NCBI RefSeq assembly: GCF_018812025.1
Contig: NC_063049.1
Location: 12,343,537 to 12,407,536, forward strand
Direction of reading: 5' to 3'
Origin: Megalobrama amblycephala
Taxonomy: Eukaryota; Chordata; Actinopteri; Cypriniformes; Xenocyprididae
DNA: 64,000 nt
Shown: positions 1 through 11,964 of the stretch, one piece after another
How the letters are laid out: the number at the start of each line of letters is the position of its first letter
How positions within the stretch are numbered: the stretch's first letter is position 1
Notes under the pieces: model-generated
The model's database searches: none
Seen by the model: only the letters and a program-made list of their open reading frames with translations
What the model was told of the DNA's origin: nothing
Translations under genes and position numbers: made by a program

Positions 1-41
1 GAGTGCTGGAGGATGACCCAGAAGCTGCCTACACAACAAGA
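1..41 (+). CDS. epha3: epha3 exon (partial at window edge): kinase activation loop
   Basis: The window opens inside a coding exon of an Eph receptor tyrosine kinase. Reading from base 3 it encodes VLEDDPEAAYTTR, followed directly by the splice donor GTAAGT at 42-47, so the exon ends in phase 0. In the Eph family this is the activation segment just after the DFG motif. The tyrosine in AAYTTR corresponds to the autophosphorylated activation-loop tyrosine (Tyr779 in human EPHA3, from established knowledge). The DFG and HRD motifs, transmembrane segment and ephrin-binding domain are upstream of the window. The next exon at 3709 continues in frame. Confidence 0.93.
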
Positions 42-321
42 GTAAGTCACACTCACTTTTTTTCTTTTTTTTTTTTTTAATCAGTTCGGCAGTCAAATCA
101 AACAATAAGCAATAACAAATATTACCCAATGGATTTTACATGTTTTATCTGTTTAGATGTCATGTCCCATAATACTTCAACTTGACATTTTTTGGAAGTT
201 GAAATATACTCCAGTTGCCGCCTTGACTAGCTCAAAGGATAAGTCTGGTGAATTTAAAAAAGAAAATTTTAAAATAACAGCCTAGAAATCGTTTTTTAAC
301 ATTGTTATTTACTGTCATTTT

Positions 322-571
322 GGTAACACTTTAGTATAGGGAACACATATAAACCACTAACTATGACTTTTCCCTTCTAATTTACTGTTTATGAATAGTT
401 AGTAAGTTAGTTGTTAAGTTTAGGTATTGGGTAGGATTAAGAATGTAGAATAAGGTCATGCAGAATAAGGCATTAATATGTGCTTAATAAGTACTAATAA
501 ACAGCCAATATTCTATTAATATGCATGCTAATAAGCAACTAGTTAAAAGTTGCTAAAAATAAAGTGTTACC
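322..571. mobile_element. MITE with GGTAACACTTTA terminal inverted repeats
   Basis: The left end GGTAACACTTTA (322-333) is matched by TAAAGTGTTACC at 560-571. The 250-bp interior is AT-rich and non-coding. The same terminal sequence recurs at 36665-36878 and, in damaged form, near 16774, 46485 and 62750, so it is a dispersed non-autonomous DNA transposon family. I did not find a clean target-site duplication and do not assign a superfamily. Confidence 0.75.
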
Positions 572-654
572 ATCATTTTTATCAATTAATATGTCCCTGC
601 TAAATAAAATGTATAATTCTTTAAAAAAAAAAAAATTGCTGACCTCAAACTTTT

Positions 655-765
655 AAACATGGATGGATAGATGGATGGATGGATGGATGGATGGTCAGAC
701 AGAGTGAAAAACAGATAGATAGATAGATAGATACATACATACATAGATACATACATATATAGATA
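655..765. repeat. compound tetranucleotide microsatellite (GGAT / GATA / CATA)
   Basis: Runs of ATGG, then AGAT, then ACAT repeats follow each other with few interruptions. A reading frame crosses it on the minus strand (586-768), but its tyrosine/isoleucine/serine-rich product simply reflects the repeat and is not a gene. Confidence 0.9.
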
Positions 766-3708
766 CATAACTGATTGATTGATTGAGGTTAGATTTGGGG
801 AAGGAACATGTTTTAGTGCATGTTTTATGCCTTAAACCGAAGGTTCGCTCAGTCGTGGTTACACTCTGCGCTGAATCTGTGGAAAGATTTTAAACAAGGT
901 AAAATGTGTTCAACAGAGTTGAGAGGGCTACACTCTTTTAGTAGCTGAAAGCATCAACATGACACGCAAGGGACAAGGTATGTGTAGAACTTTGTAAATG
1001 ATTCTGCAGAGCATATTCTGTGTGGGCCAGGCCATGGTTGACCAATGTAGCTCACTGTCTCCTCTCAGCCAGCATGTCTGATCGTTATTTTCCTGGGATT
1101 AATAACCATATTCGTCACTCTCATCCTTAAGAGCAGCATTCATTCTCAGAAGAGATAACTAATGCATAAATACACTTAGAGTCGGGCATAAATCCACAGC
1201 ATGTGAGTCTTGAAGAGATATTGCTGCCTAAATTACCAATACAAGTGTCACCTAACATAAGTGTTACACTGATATATGGCATATGCTGTGGAGGGGAAGT
1301 CCAACATGTTATTAGTTAGATAAACCCAAATTGCTTGGGTTGTACTTGTGTCCGACAGCCAATGTAAATGTGTGTTTTCACCGTTACAACCAGACCCCCC
1401 ACTGCATCATTGTGTGGCTATGAGAACCTCAAACCCACAAGAATGCTGGCAACATTCACCTTCTACTTCTATTAAAGCAAAAGGATACATTGTGTCACAT
1501 TTTACATTCATTAGCAGTGATCTTGCAGGGACTGTTTGTACGCACTCAATGGGGAGGCCTGTGCACAAGTGGGTTTATTTTTTAAAGGCCTTGTGTTTGG
1601 AGAATGTGGGTAGGAATTGTGTGACTTGGCCAGGTTGCTAGTTGGCTTTGGCTCTACCCTGTTCTCTCTCAGTCTACCTCCTTCATGAAGGTTGAGTGTA
1701 GAGTTACCCCAGCAGCCGAGCTGGGTAAATACTACGCAATGTCTTCTGAGGAAGAGGACCTGAGCACATGAAACAAGCCCATGCAGCCTGCTTTCAGAGC
1801 TGAGGACAGGATCGATGAAGGTGGTGGTCTACCACAAACCATGAGCAAAGTTGGTGTATAGAAACAATTTTCATAAATGCAAAGAAACAGAAAGTAACAC
1901 ATTGAAAAATAAATGTGAAAACGTGAAGTACAGAAATTGAAATAGTATTTTCTTGTAAAACATATTCCAGTAATCTTTGTTGTATTTTATATAGCCTAGG
2001 AGTAACTGGACCACTTATAGAAAAAATATTGAAAAATGATTGAATTGAAAAATGTAACGCTCAATATGGTGATTTTTAAAAGAGTCAGTTGACTCTTTGA
2101 TTGAGTTATTTATGAGTTTGTTTTATTTTTGTTTGGTTTTTTGCCTCAAAGGAACAGTTCACCTGGAAATTATGTTATCCGTTACTTACATGTGGTTCCA
2201 AACCCATAAGACATTTGTTCATCTTCAAAACAAATGAAGACATTTTAATAAAACTTGACATTTGAATGAAACTTGTCCCTCCATTGAAAGTCCATTCCAC
2301 CAAAACTTGAGGCTTCATAAAGACAGTAAAAAAGTAATCCTTGAATTAACAGTTTGAACCAAGTCTTGCTTTATATGATGAACAGATTTAAGATGTTTAT
2401 TCACATATCAACACACATATATACACTATTAAATATAAAGGTTCCAAAAGTGTTTTGAAGAACCATTCTAGTTTCCCCAAAGAATCTTTCAGTGAACAGT
2501 TCTTAACAGTTCTTAAAAGAGACTAAATCACATTAAACCTACTATAAAACCATAAAACCTACTTCAGTTTTTAAGTGTATGCGAGGGTCTGCATACAGTG
2601 TGGTGACACAAATTTTGTCACCAGAATAGATCTTATTCAGAGCAGCGCCTTGACAGTTATGAAAGCAAGGCTGTGAGGGATAAGACTTACCGTGTTTTCA
2701 ATGGCATCTGCTGTAAAAAAAAAAAAAGAAAAAAGAAAAAAAAAGCTGTATAAAGCTCCTTGATCACTTATAATTTCCCACAGCTCATGTTTTTTTTTTT
2801 TTTTTTTTTTTTTTTGTCTACTGAAATTTCTTGGAAAGATATTTTTGTAGTGTTCTGTCATTAGCAGAACAATGAAAAAATACATTAAATATCAGTACAA
2901 CCCACTGAAGAGATGTAGTATCCCTCACAGCATCGCTTTCATTCCCAATAAAAATCAAAGATGGCGCTGCTGTGAATAAGGTCTGTAGTAAGTGTGTCAC
3001 CCGATTTTTGTAACAGGTCGCCCATGCGCATTGAATTTGTATCGCAATAATCAGTTGTTCCACAAGGTGGCAGCACTTGCCCCGGCCGTTGTTTCACAGT
3101 AGAAAATGAAACTAAAGAGACGGAACAACAACAAAATAAATACCGGAGACTGCAAAAACAACAGCCTGCATTGATAAGCGCTTGTATGAGGGGGTTATGA
3201 GATAACCGCAACTTTAGTTTAAAAGAATACAATGACATTTTTATCGGTAATAACTTCTGGAGAAAAACAGTGCGGATGCTGGCCAAAGATGAAACTTTCT
3301 AGAGCGCATTTGTTGACCACCTAGGTTTACGCACGCTATCAAATTAGGTATACTTTCAGTTTAAAAAAGGCTACGCGTTCGACTCTACGCATACACTATA
3401 TGAAGTATACTTTGGGCTTAACACTGATGTTATATTATTAATTCCCTTTCAAACATGATAAAATCCTAATGGTAGCTCAGAGCTTGTTTCAAATGTTCAT
3501 TCATTAGATGCATGGTACTCTCAAAAATCCCCCCTCCTCCACCATCTCTGACACCATACATATGGCCTGTTTGAAACACCATTCATACAGATTACATGAT
3601 TTGGCATATGAAAGTTAGAGTATATGCTTGTTATTCCAAAATATGTGTTTGGATATTGTCACAGATGGTAATATGTTTCCTTGACAGATGGATTTTGTCT
3701 GTTTATAG

Positions 3709-5306
<1,598 letters not shown>

Positions 5307-5500
5307 GTGATAAAAGCAGTGGATGAGGGCTATCGTCTTCCCCCACCCATGGAATGCCCTGCCACTCTTTACCAGCTGATGCTGGACTGCTGGCAGAAGG
5401 ACCGAAACAACCGGCCAAAGTTTGAGCAGATCGTCAGCATCTTGGACAAGCTCATCCGCAACCCCAGCAGTCTCAAAATCACGGCCAGCACTGCGTCCAG
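5307..5500 (+). CDS. epha3: epha3 exon: end of kinase C-lobe and kinase-SAM linker
   Basis: The exon is 194 bp, entering in phase 0 and leaving with two bases of a split Arg codon (AG | A). It encodes [19 protein letters not shown] through [19 protein letters not shown], then [19 protein letters not shown] and a short linker ending [17 protein letters not shown] carries the conserved helix I arginine that pairs with the APE glutamate. EGYRLPPPM and the LDKLIRNP ending are diagnostic of Eph kinases. The [21 protein letters not shown] version fits EPHA3 better than EPHA4, which has RSDRPKFGQIVNMLDK. A minus-strand frame (5232-5570) is a shadow. Confidence 0.96.
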
Positions 5501-7849
5501 GTACGTCGCTGTTGACATACTCAGGAGGACTGCCTTTGGACCGAGTTCTGGATGCTTGTTCTGATCCCAAATTGCCTTCTGGTCTTTCTTCTGCTTTATG
5601 TCACGCTCAGATCATCTTCTCATGATCCCTATAATGAGAGGAAATGTTTCTCTCTAATTTGTGTCTTCCCCCTCAGGTCTAGAATAATCACACACTCCTA
5701 CAGCTGGTCACATATAGTTATGATTGAGATGTACATAAGACCTCAGTATTTTCTACAGATTATTTTACTAGAAAAAATCAGTTTATTTTTGGAGCCAGTT
5801 TGCAGAAACAGTCCTCAGACAGGCAGTGTTTGTGATAAACATTTGCTGACATCCTGTTTCTCCAATACCCAGAATGCAGTACTAATGTTTTTCAAAGTAT
5901 TATACACAACATGGTCAAAAGTATACAGACAACTCCTTCTGTGTAACGGGTTTGGGAAGAGCCCCTGATTCCAGTGAAATCTTGCACATGACATTCTAGA
6001 TTTGTGTACTTTGTTCAAAATGTTGCTTTTTTTATGAAACTTACCCACATTCAAGTGTTGATAAAAAAAAAAAGAATGCATGAAAAAAATATTCTTGGGG
6101 CCATTACATTTTTATGAAAGATAATCCACTCTGGAGGTGGCTTTTTTTTAAATTATTAGTCATCTAAAAAAATATTTAATAATATTAATAAAAAGTATAG
6201 TATATAATACCATAATAGTATATTGCATTAGTAAATTTCATGGTATTATAGGCCAAACTTAAAGTTTTATATATCCATCTCTCAGTTCACTGAAGAGTCT
6301 TTAGCCTAAAAAAGCTTGGAGTCTCTTGTTTTCAGATCTCTATCCTGCCCTATTTTCCTCTCTTTATTGCAATAAGACTCAACTGACCAGAGGGTTTGTC
6401 CGGCACGGGTGTGGACGTAAGTGCTATAACCAGGAGCTTTATTATTATGAAGTATGTAACAGTGACTAATGGTTTCTTAAGAAAGTGAAAATGGGTCCCA
6501 GGGAGTTTGCATGTAATTTTGCTGATTGGCTTTTAACATGGCTGATCAGGGACCGGCATTGGGCCCAGGTGATTTATGGCTCTCTGAGCAAAACACACTC
6601 TGAGGTTCCGCTGCCGCCGGCCTGCAGCCACAGCTGCGTCCAAGCCCTTGCACCTCATTTATCTACATGCCCTGCATGCTAATGGGGCAGCACTCCTGCT
6701 ATTCTCATAGATGGGCCCTAGACGTAAAGCCGGAAAGATGGCGTGCAGATGCTCGGAAGTAAAATGTCGGCACTCTTAGGACAAGAGTAGGTGCACAATC
6801 TCAGAGCCTCTTCACAGCAAGAGATGCATTTTTGTCCGTGACGAAGCTACCCAGATGTTTCTCCATGAGGAACATCCTCCCTCCTTTCCTATCCCAAGAG
6901 AACTTTAAAAACATGATACTAAGCAGCCTCGGTTATTTAGAGGTCACTACACCAGAGGGGAGAGAGGAAAGCAAAAGAAAAGAGGGGGAACCAGCAGAGA
7001 GCCCGAGTGTTTACCCCTCTCCTTCCTCACCCTCTGGCCTGTTGTGCTCCTGTCGAATGACGGCTCAGATCTCTGACGCCAGCAGCTGATGCGGTCAAAC
7101 GCAGTGTGTATACACCAGAGTTTATGCTATTACTTCTATAGCTAACAACAAGGATTTTTCTCCTCGTCAGCTGCTTGTTTCTTTTTCACCTTGTAAGTTT
7201 TGGTAAGAATTTAGCTAAACATCACAACAAACAACAGAGGACTCTCTGTTTGTTATCAGTATGGTGCTTCTGAGATTCAAGTCAGTGTTTTCACAAGATC
7301 ATATTATCAAATACCGACTTTCTTCCACCATGTTGGCCATTATGATTAAGGATTATTTATCATATTAATGCAGTAGGCCTACATGCACATATACTTTAGG
7401 TAGTCCTGTCAATGCATTAATATATCAATTGTATTAATATGTTCCCACAGTTAACATGTTAGTGAATGTGTCAGTTCCTTTTTAATGAAAGAAAACTATA
7501 GGCCCACTGATACAGTAATCAGGTTCTGCAATTTGTGTGGGTGACACAACACAAGCATAAATTTGCTATAAATGTGAAACACAATGCATATCTTCAGTAG
7601 TTCAATAATAAAACATTTTTTTTCCCCACGCATTATGTACATAATTGGCTTTGCTTATTTCCAGTCAAGCTCTGAGGGTTCTGTAATACTTGTTAATACA
7701 TGTTAATACATGTCAACTTATTCTACTAACCATAGGTCTGACCTTACCAACCTAAATAATACTCTAATGAGAGTTAGTTGACATATAGTTGCAATGTTAC
7801 TTAGAGCTAGTAGAATGTTAAAATAAAATGTAACATTTTTGGCAGCTGC

Positions 7850-8230
7850 TGTACCTTAAAGGCTGTATTTACATTACATGGTTCAAGTGACCTAAATCTG
7901 TTTTTTTTTTCCTCCCATGTGGCACAGATTGGATATGATCCATGAACGTGTAAGCAGGAAAAAATCACATGTATTCCGCTTTTTCTCAGATCGGTTTCAG
8001 GCCTCATTCATATGTGGAAATAAATCTGATATGAATCAGATTTATTTCCACATATGCATTTGCGTCTTCCATTTAAGCAGACAGATAGGATATTTCCATC
8101 AATGAGAGTCGTACTTCATTGAAAGAGCGATGGTGGCGAATGACGTCAACTCAGGTGGACACCAACCGGAATCACATAACTATTTTCAATGCCCAGGCTG
8201 CAATTTAGGCTTTCCTCTTTTTTTCTGCTT
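7850..8230. mobile_element. degraded MITE with perfect 22-bp hairpin
   Basis: The stretch beginning CTTAAAGGCTGTATTTACA resembles a dispersed cyprinid repeat whose core is a palindrome. Bases 8009-8030 are an exact reverse complement of 8035-8056 with a 4-base loop. The outer boundaries are approximate, and I could not define a target duplication. Frames crossing it (7807-8007 minus, 7917-8105 plus) look non-coding. Confidence 0.45.
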
Positions 8231-8364
8231 TAAGAGACCAAAGTTTTGCTGACCTAACTAATGTTAGCGAAGATTAGTAAATACAGCTCATGGTTAGTTC
8301 ATGTTAGTTAATACATTATAACTAATGGTTAACTAATGAACCTTATTGTAAAGAGTTACCTATA

Positions 8365-8391
8365 TTACTCATTTACGCTGAGCACTGTATG
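8365..8391 (+). mobile_element. solo Tc1-family terminus
   Basis: Bases 8369-8391 read ACTCATTTACGCTGAGCACTGTA, nearly the same as the right terminus of the damaged Tc1 element at about 11947-11964 (ACTCATTTATGCTGAGCACTGTA) and in the same orientation. In an intact element the partner at the left end should be inverted. This fragment is therefore a stray right end, probably left by deletion or recombination. Confidence 0.5.
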
Positions 8392-8409
8392 TTTGTGTAT
8401 GTATATACA

Positions 8410-9345
8410 GTACAGTCCAAAAGTTTGGAACCACTAAGATTTTTAATGTTTTTAAAAGAAGTTTCGTCTGCTCACCAAGGCTACATTTATTTAATTAAAA
8501 ATACAGTAAAAAACAGTAATATTGTGAAATATTATTACAATTTAAAATAACTGTTTTCTATTTGAATATATTTCACAAAGTAATTTATTCCTGTGATGGC
8601 AAAGCTGAATTTTCAGCATCATTACTCCAGTCTTCAGTGTTACATGATCCTTCAGAAATCATTCTAATATGCTGATCTGCTGCTCAAGAAACATTTAATG
8701 TGTACAATTGTACAAAATATTTGTGAACAATATTTTTTTTCAGGATTATTTGATGAATAGAAAGTTCAAAAGAACAGTGTTTATCTGAAATCTAATCTTT
8801 TGTAACATTATAAATGTCTTTACTGCCACTTTTGATTGATTTAATGCATCCTTGCTGAATAAAAGTATTCATTTCTTTAATTTCTTTTCAAAAAAATAAA
8901 AATACAAATTCTTACTGACCCCAAACTTTTGAACGGTAGTGTATAATGCTACAGAAGCTTTGTATTTCAGATAAATGCTGTTCTTTTGAACTTTCTATTC
9001 ATCAAGGAATCCTGAAAAAAAAAAAAGTACACAACTGTTTTTAACATTGAAAATAATCATAAATGTTTATTGAGCAGCAAATCAGCATATTAGAATGATT
9101 TCTGAAGGATCATGTGACACTGAAGACTGGAGTAACGATGCTGAAAATTCAGCTTTGCATCACAGGAATAAATTACTTTGTCAAATATATTTAAATAGTA
9201 CACAGTTATTTTAAATTGTAATAATATTTCACAATATTACTGTTTTTTACTGTATTTTTAATTAAATAAATGTAGCCTTGGTGAGCAGACGAAACTTCTT
9301 TTAAAAACATTAAAAATCTTAGTGGTTCCAAACTTTTAGACTGTA

Positions 9346-9349
<4 letters not shown>
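8410..9349. mobile_element. composite MITE forming a 0.9-kb inverted repeat
   Basis: A complete copy at about 8410-8943 runs from TCCAAAAGTTTGGAACCAC to CCCCAAACTTTTGAACGGTAGTG. It is followed by an inverted half copy (about 8944-9349) ending GTTCCAAACTTTTAGACTGTAC. The distal 350 bp of each side are close reverse complements, for example the GAAGTTTCGTCTGCTCACCAAGGC segment opposite GCCTTGGTGAGCAGACG. Related, more decayed copies occur at about 13845-14430, 20805-21010, 26226-26565 and 27276-30600. It is non-coding and I do not assign a family name. Confidence 0.75.

Positions 9350-9350
<1 letters not shown>

Positions 9351-9413
<63 letters not shown>
9351..9413. repeat. TA dinucleotide microsatellite (63 bp)
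   Basis: About 31 perfect TA units. It lies exactly between the composite MITE and the truncated left side of a Tc1 element, replacing the element's outer left terminus. Confidence 0.97.
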
Positions 9414-9417
<4 letters not shown>

Positions 9418-10893
9418 AGTTATATTAGCAAAAATCTAACCTTTCATTGAAGGAAAATATTGAAAGTGGGGGGAAAATCACATTATGAAATAAATGTTTT
9501 TCTCCAAAACACGTTGGCCACAATTATTGGCACCTTTTAATTCAATTCTTTTTGCAACCTCCTTTTGCCAAGATAACACCTCTGAGTTTTCTCCTATAAT
9601 GCCTGATGAGTTTGGAGAACACCTATCAAGAAATCAGAGACTATTCCTTCATGCAAAATCTCTCCAGATCCTTCAGATTCCCAGCTCCATGTTGGTGCTT
9701 CTTCTCTTCAGTTCACTCCACTCATTTTCTTTAGGGTTCAGGTCAGGGGACTGGGACGGTCATGGTAGAAGCTTCATTTTGTGCTCAGTGACACATTTCC
9801 GTTTGTTTTAGATCATTGTCCCGATGGAAGATCCAGTCACGGCCCATTATAAGATTTCTAGCAGAAGCAGTCAAGTTTTGATTTTTATCTGTTGGTATTT
9901 GATAGAATCCATGATACCATATATCTGAACAAGATGTCCAGGACCTCCAGCAGAAAAACAGGCCCACAACTTTAAAGATACAGCAGTATATTTAACCGTG
10001 GGCATGGGGTACTTATTATCCACGTGTACACCAAACCCATCTGGTGGGTTTGCTGCCAAAAAGCTCTTTTTTAGTTTCATCTGACCGTAGAAGCCGGTCC
10101 CATTTGAAGTTCCAGTCTTGTCTGACAACTGAAATTTGCTGGAGATTGTTTCTGGATGAGAGTAGAGGATTTTTCTTAAAACCCTCCTGAAGAACTTGAG
10201 TGGTTTTGTAGGTGCTGTTTGATCATATTTTTTTTAGGCTTTCTGAGACTCAAGACTCAACTAATCTCTGCAATTCTCCAGCTGTGATCCTTGGAGAGTC
10301 TTTGGCCACTCAAACTTTCCTCCTCACTGTGCATTAGGATGATTTAGACACACGTCCTCTTCCAGGCAGATTTGTAACATCTTTAGTTGATTGGAACTTC
10401 TGAATTATTGCCCTGATGGTGGAAATGGGGATTTTCAATGCTTTAGTTATTTTCTTACACACTCAACAATCTTTTGCTGCACATCAGAACTATATTCTTT
10501 GGTTTTACTCATTGTGATGAATGATTAAGGAAATTTGGCCTTTGTGTTTCCTTATGTTTATACTCCTGTGGAACAGGAAGTCATGGCTGGACAATTTCAT
10601 GCTCCTAGTCACCCTGATGTGCTAAAAAATGTAAATATGAATGGGAATATACTTCAGAGATATTTTACTCCTAAAAAATTCTAGGGGTGCCAATAATTGT
10701 GGCCAACATGTTTTGGAGAAAAACATTTATTTCATAATGTGATTTTTCACTTTCAATTATTTTCCTTCAATGAAAGGTTAGATTTTTGCTAATTTTATGA
10801 ATTAAAGATCAAAAGGATAAACATTGCAGATTTATTTTTAGAGTCATCTTTGATCATATTTATCAAGGGTACCAACAATTTTGTCCATGACTA
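9414..10893 (-). mobile_element. Tc1-like transposon, left terminus truncated
   Basis: Inner inverted repeats are clear: CTAACCTTTCATTGAAGGAAA with GTTGGCCACAATTATTGGCACC on the left, and their reverse complements near 10697-10785. The right side continues about 100 bp further, to GTCCATGACTATA near 10893, but the left side lacks this outer part and abuts the TA microsatellite. The element lies in the minus orientation and carries a decayed transposase. The same family, in plus orientation, occurs at 41503-42984. Confidence 0.85.
9595..10512 (-). pseudogene. decayed Tc1-family transposase
   Basis: Read on the minus strand from the ATG at 10512 (MSKTKEY-like start), the sequence matches the transposase remnant at 41863-42738. 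The stretch near 9721-9755 encodes the family's SPDLNPKENEW motif, which carries the final acidic residue of the DDE catalytic triad. The stretch near 9820-9850 encodes the WIF-D-D motif around the second aspartate. Frameshifts and stops break the reading frame, so no active enzyme is expected. The 3' limit is approximate. Confidence 0.75.
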
Positions 10894-11964
10894 TATATAC
10901 ATATATATGTCAGCAGTGGCACCACATGGAAGAGAAATGTCACAAGACCTGAGAAAGAAAATAATTTCTTTACACCAGAAAGGTGAAGGCTACAAGAAGA
11001 TCAGCAAAGCTTCACTTATCAGTCAGAATACTGTAGCAAAAGTGGTACAAAAATTTTATGGAACTGCAACCATCTCACAGAGACGTCCAAGTCGTCCACA
11101 GAAGTTAACCCCTCGACAGGAGTGTCTTCTGATGAGAAGAGTTGAAGAAAATTGGCATGCAAGTTCATTGCAGTTATCTAAAGAAGTAGAAAGCCAAACT
11201 GGGGTGATTATTTCCCGTGACACAATACGGCGTACACTGCAGAGGAATGGCATGCATGAGTGTGGTCCACGAAAGAAGCCTCTCCTAAAGCCCAGGCACA
11301 AAAAAGCCCGCCTAGAGTTTGCCAGGGCCCATGCTGACAAAGATGAAGACTACTGGAACTCTATACTCTGGAGTGATGAGACCAAGATAAATGTTTTTGG
11401 AACTGATGGCTTCAAAACTGTATGGTGTCACAAAGGTGAGGAATACAAAGAAAAATGCATGGTGCCTACAGTGAAACATGGTGGTGGCAGTGTCCTTATG
11501 TGGGGCTGCATGAGTGCTGCTGGTGTCGGGGAGCTGTGAACACCTATGGGGAATTCTGAAGAGACAAGTTGAGCATCACTCTCCATCCAGCATCCAGTCT
11601 CTAAAAGAGGTCATTCTTGAAGAATGGAAAAAGATAGATGTTGCAAAATGTATCCAACTTGTTCATTCCATGCCTAGAAGACTTGGTGCCGTCATTAAAA
11701 ATCATGGAGGCCATACAAAATACTAAATGTAGTAGTTTTTGTTGTAGGGTGTACTCATTTTTGCATCACCCTAATTTGAGTAAAACTGAAAAATGTGTAA
11801 TCTAGGTTATATTATTAACCATACTTTCATGTTATAAGTTAAACAGATGTTATATTAAACTTAGTCTTGTCAACATTTCGAAAATTGTTTTTGTGTTCTC
11901 TGAGATATTGTTTAAAATGTTACTTTTCAAAGGGGGTGTACTCATTTATGCTGAGCACTGTATA
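10894..11964 (+). mobile_element. second Tc1-like element with lost left end and internal deletion
   Basis: Immediately after the first element there is a different Tc1-family copy in plus orientation. Its left terminus is missing: coding sequence starts within about 15 bases of the boundary. The right terminus is intact (GGGGGTGTACTCATTTATGCTGAGCACTGTATA, about 11932-11964). The interior has lost the middle of the catalytic domain. Confidence 0.8.
10907..11726 (+). pseudogene. Tc1-family transposase with deleted DDE middle
   Basis: From 10907 or 10937 the frame encodes MSQDLRKKIISLHQKGEGYK, a paired-like helix-turn-helix (SLISQNTVAKVVQKF). A second HTH region follows (SLQLSKEVESQTGVIISRDTIRRTL). 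The first catalytic Asp sits in LWSDETKINVFG, and the GGSVLMWGCMSAAG motif follows. The frame ends at 11539. Downstream, in another frame, 11514-11726 encodes EHLWGILKRQVEHHSPSSIQ (third catalytic Glu region) to the C-terminal GGHTKY. The segment holding the second catalytic Asp (QDNDPKH region) is absent, so an internal deletion with a frame change has inactivated it. Confidence 0.88.

Larger units (their letters stand above)
42..3708 (+). other. epha3 intron (3.7 kb) with repeats
   Basis: This intron is bounded by donor GTAAGT at 42 and acceptor TATAG ending at 3708. Contents: a MITE at 322-571, a compound tetranucleotide microsatellite at about 655-765, and a degraded TTAA-family MITE fragment at about 2145-2340. 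Long A and T runs lie near 2716-2743 and 2790-2815. The short reading frames in the T/A-rich stretch (for example 2637-3286 on the minus strand) have no recognisable domain. I see no other gene. Confidence 0.85.

Noticed and set aside
2637..3286. Overlapping minus-strand frames of 81-115 codons
   Set aside because: Low-complexity Lys/Phe runs from A/T tracts, no domain, intronic position.
5552..5968. 138-codon plus-strand frame just after an epha3 exon
   Set aside because: It begins past the splice donor at 5501 within the intron and shows no domain; the exon join to 13651 is strongly supported instead.
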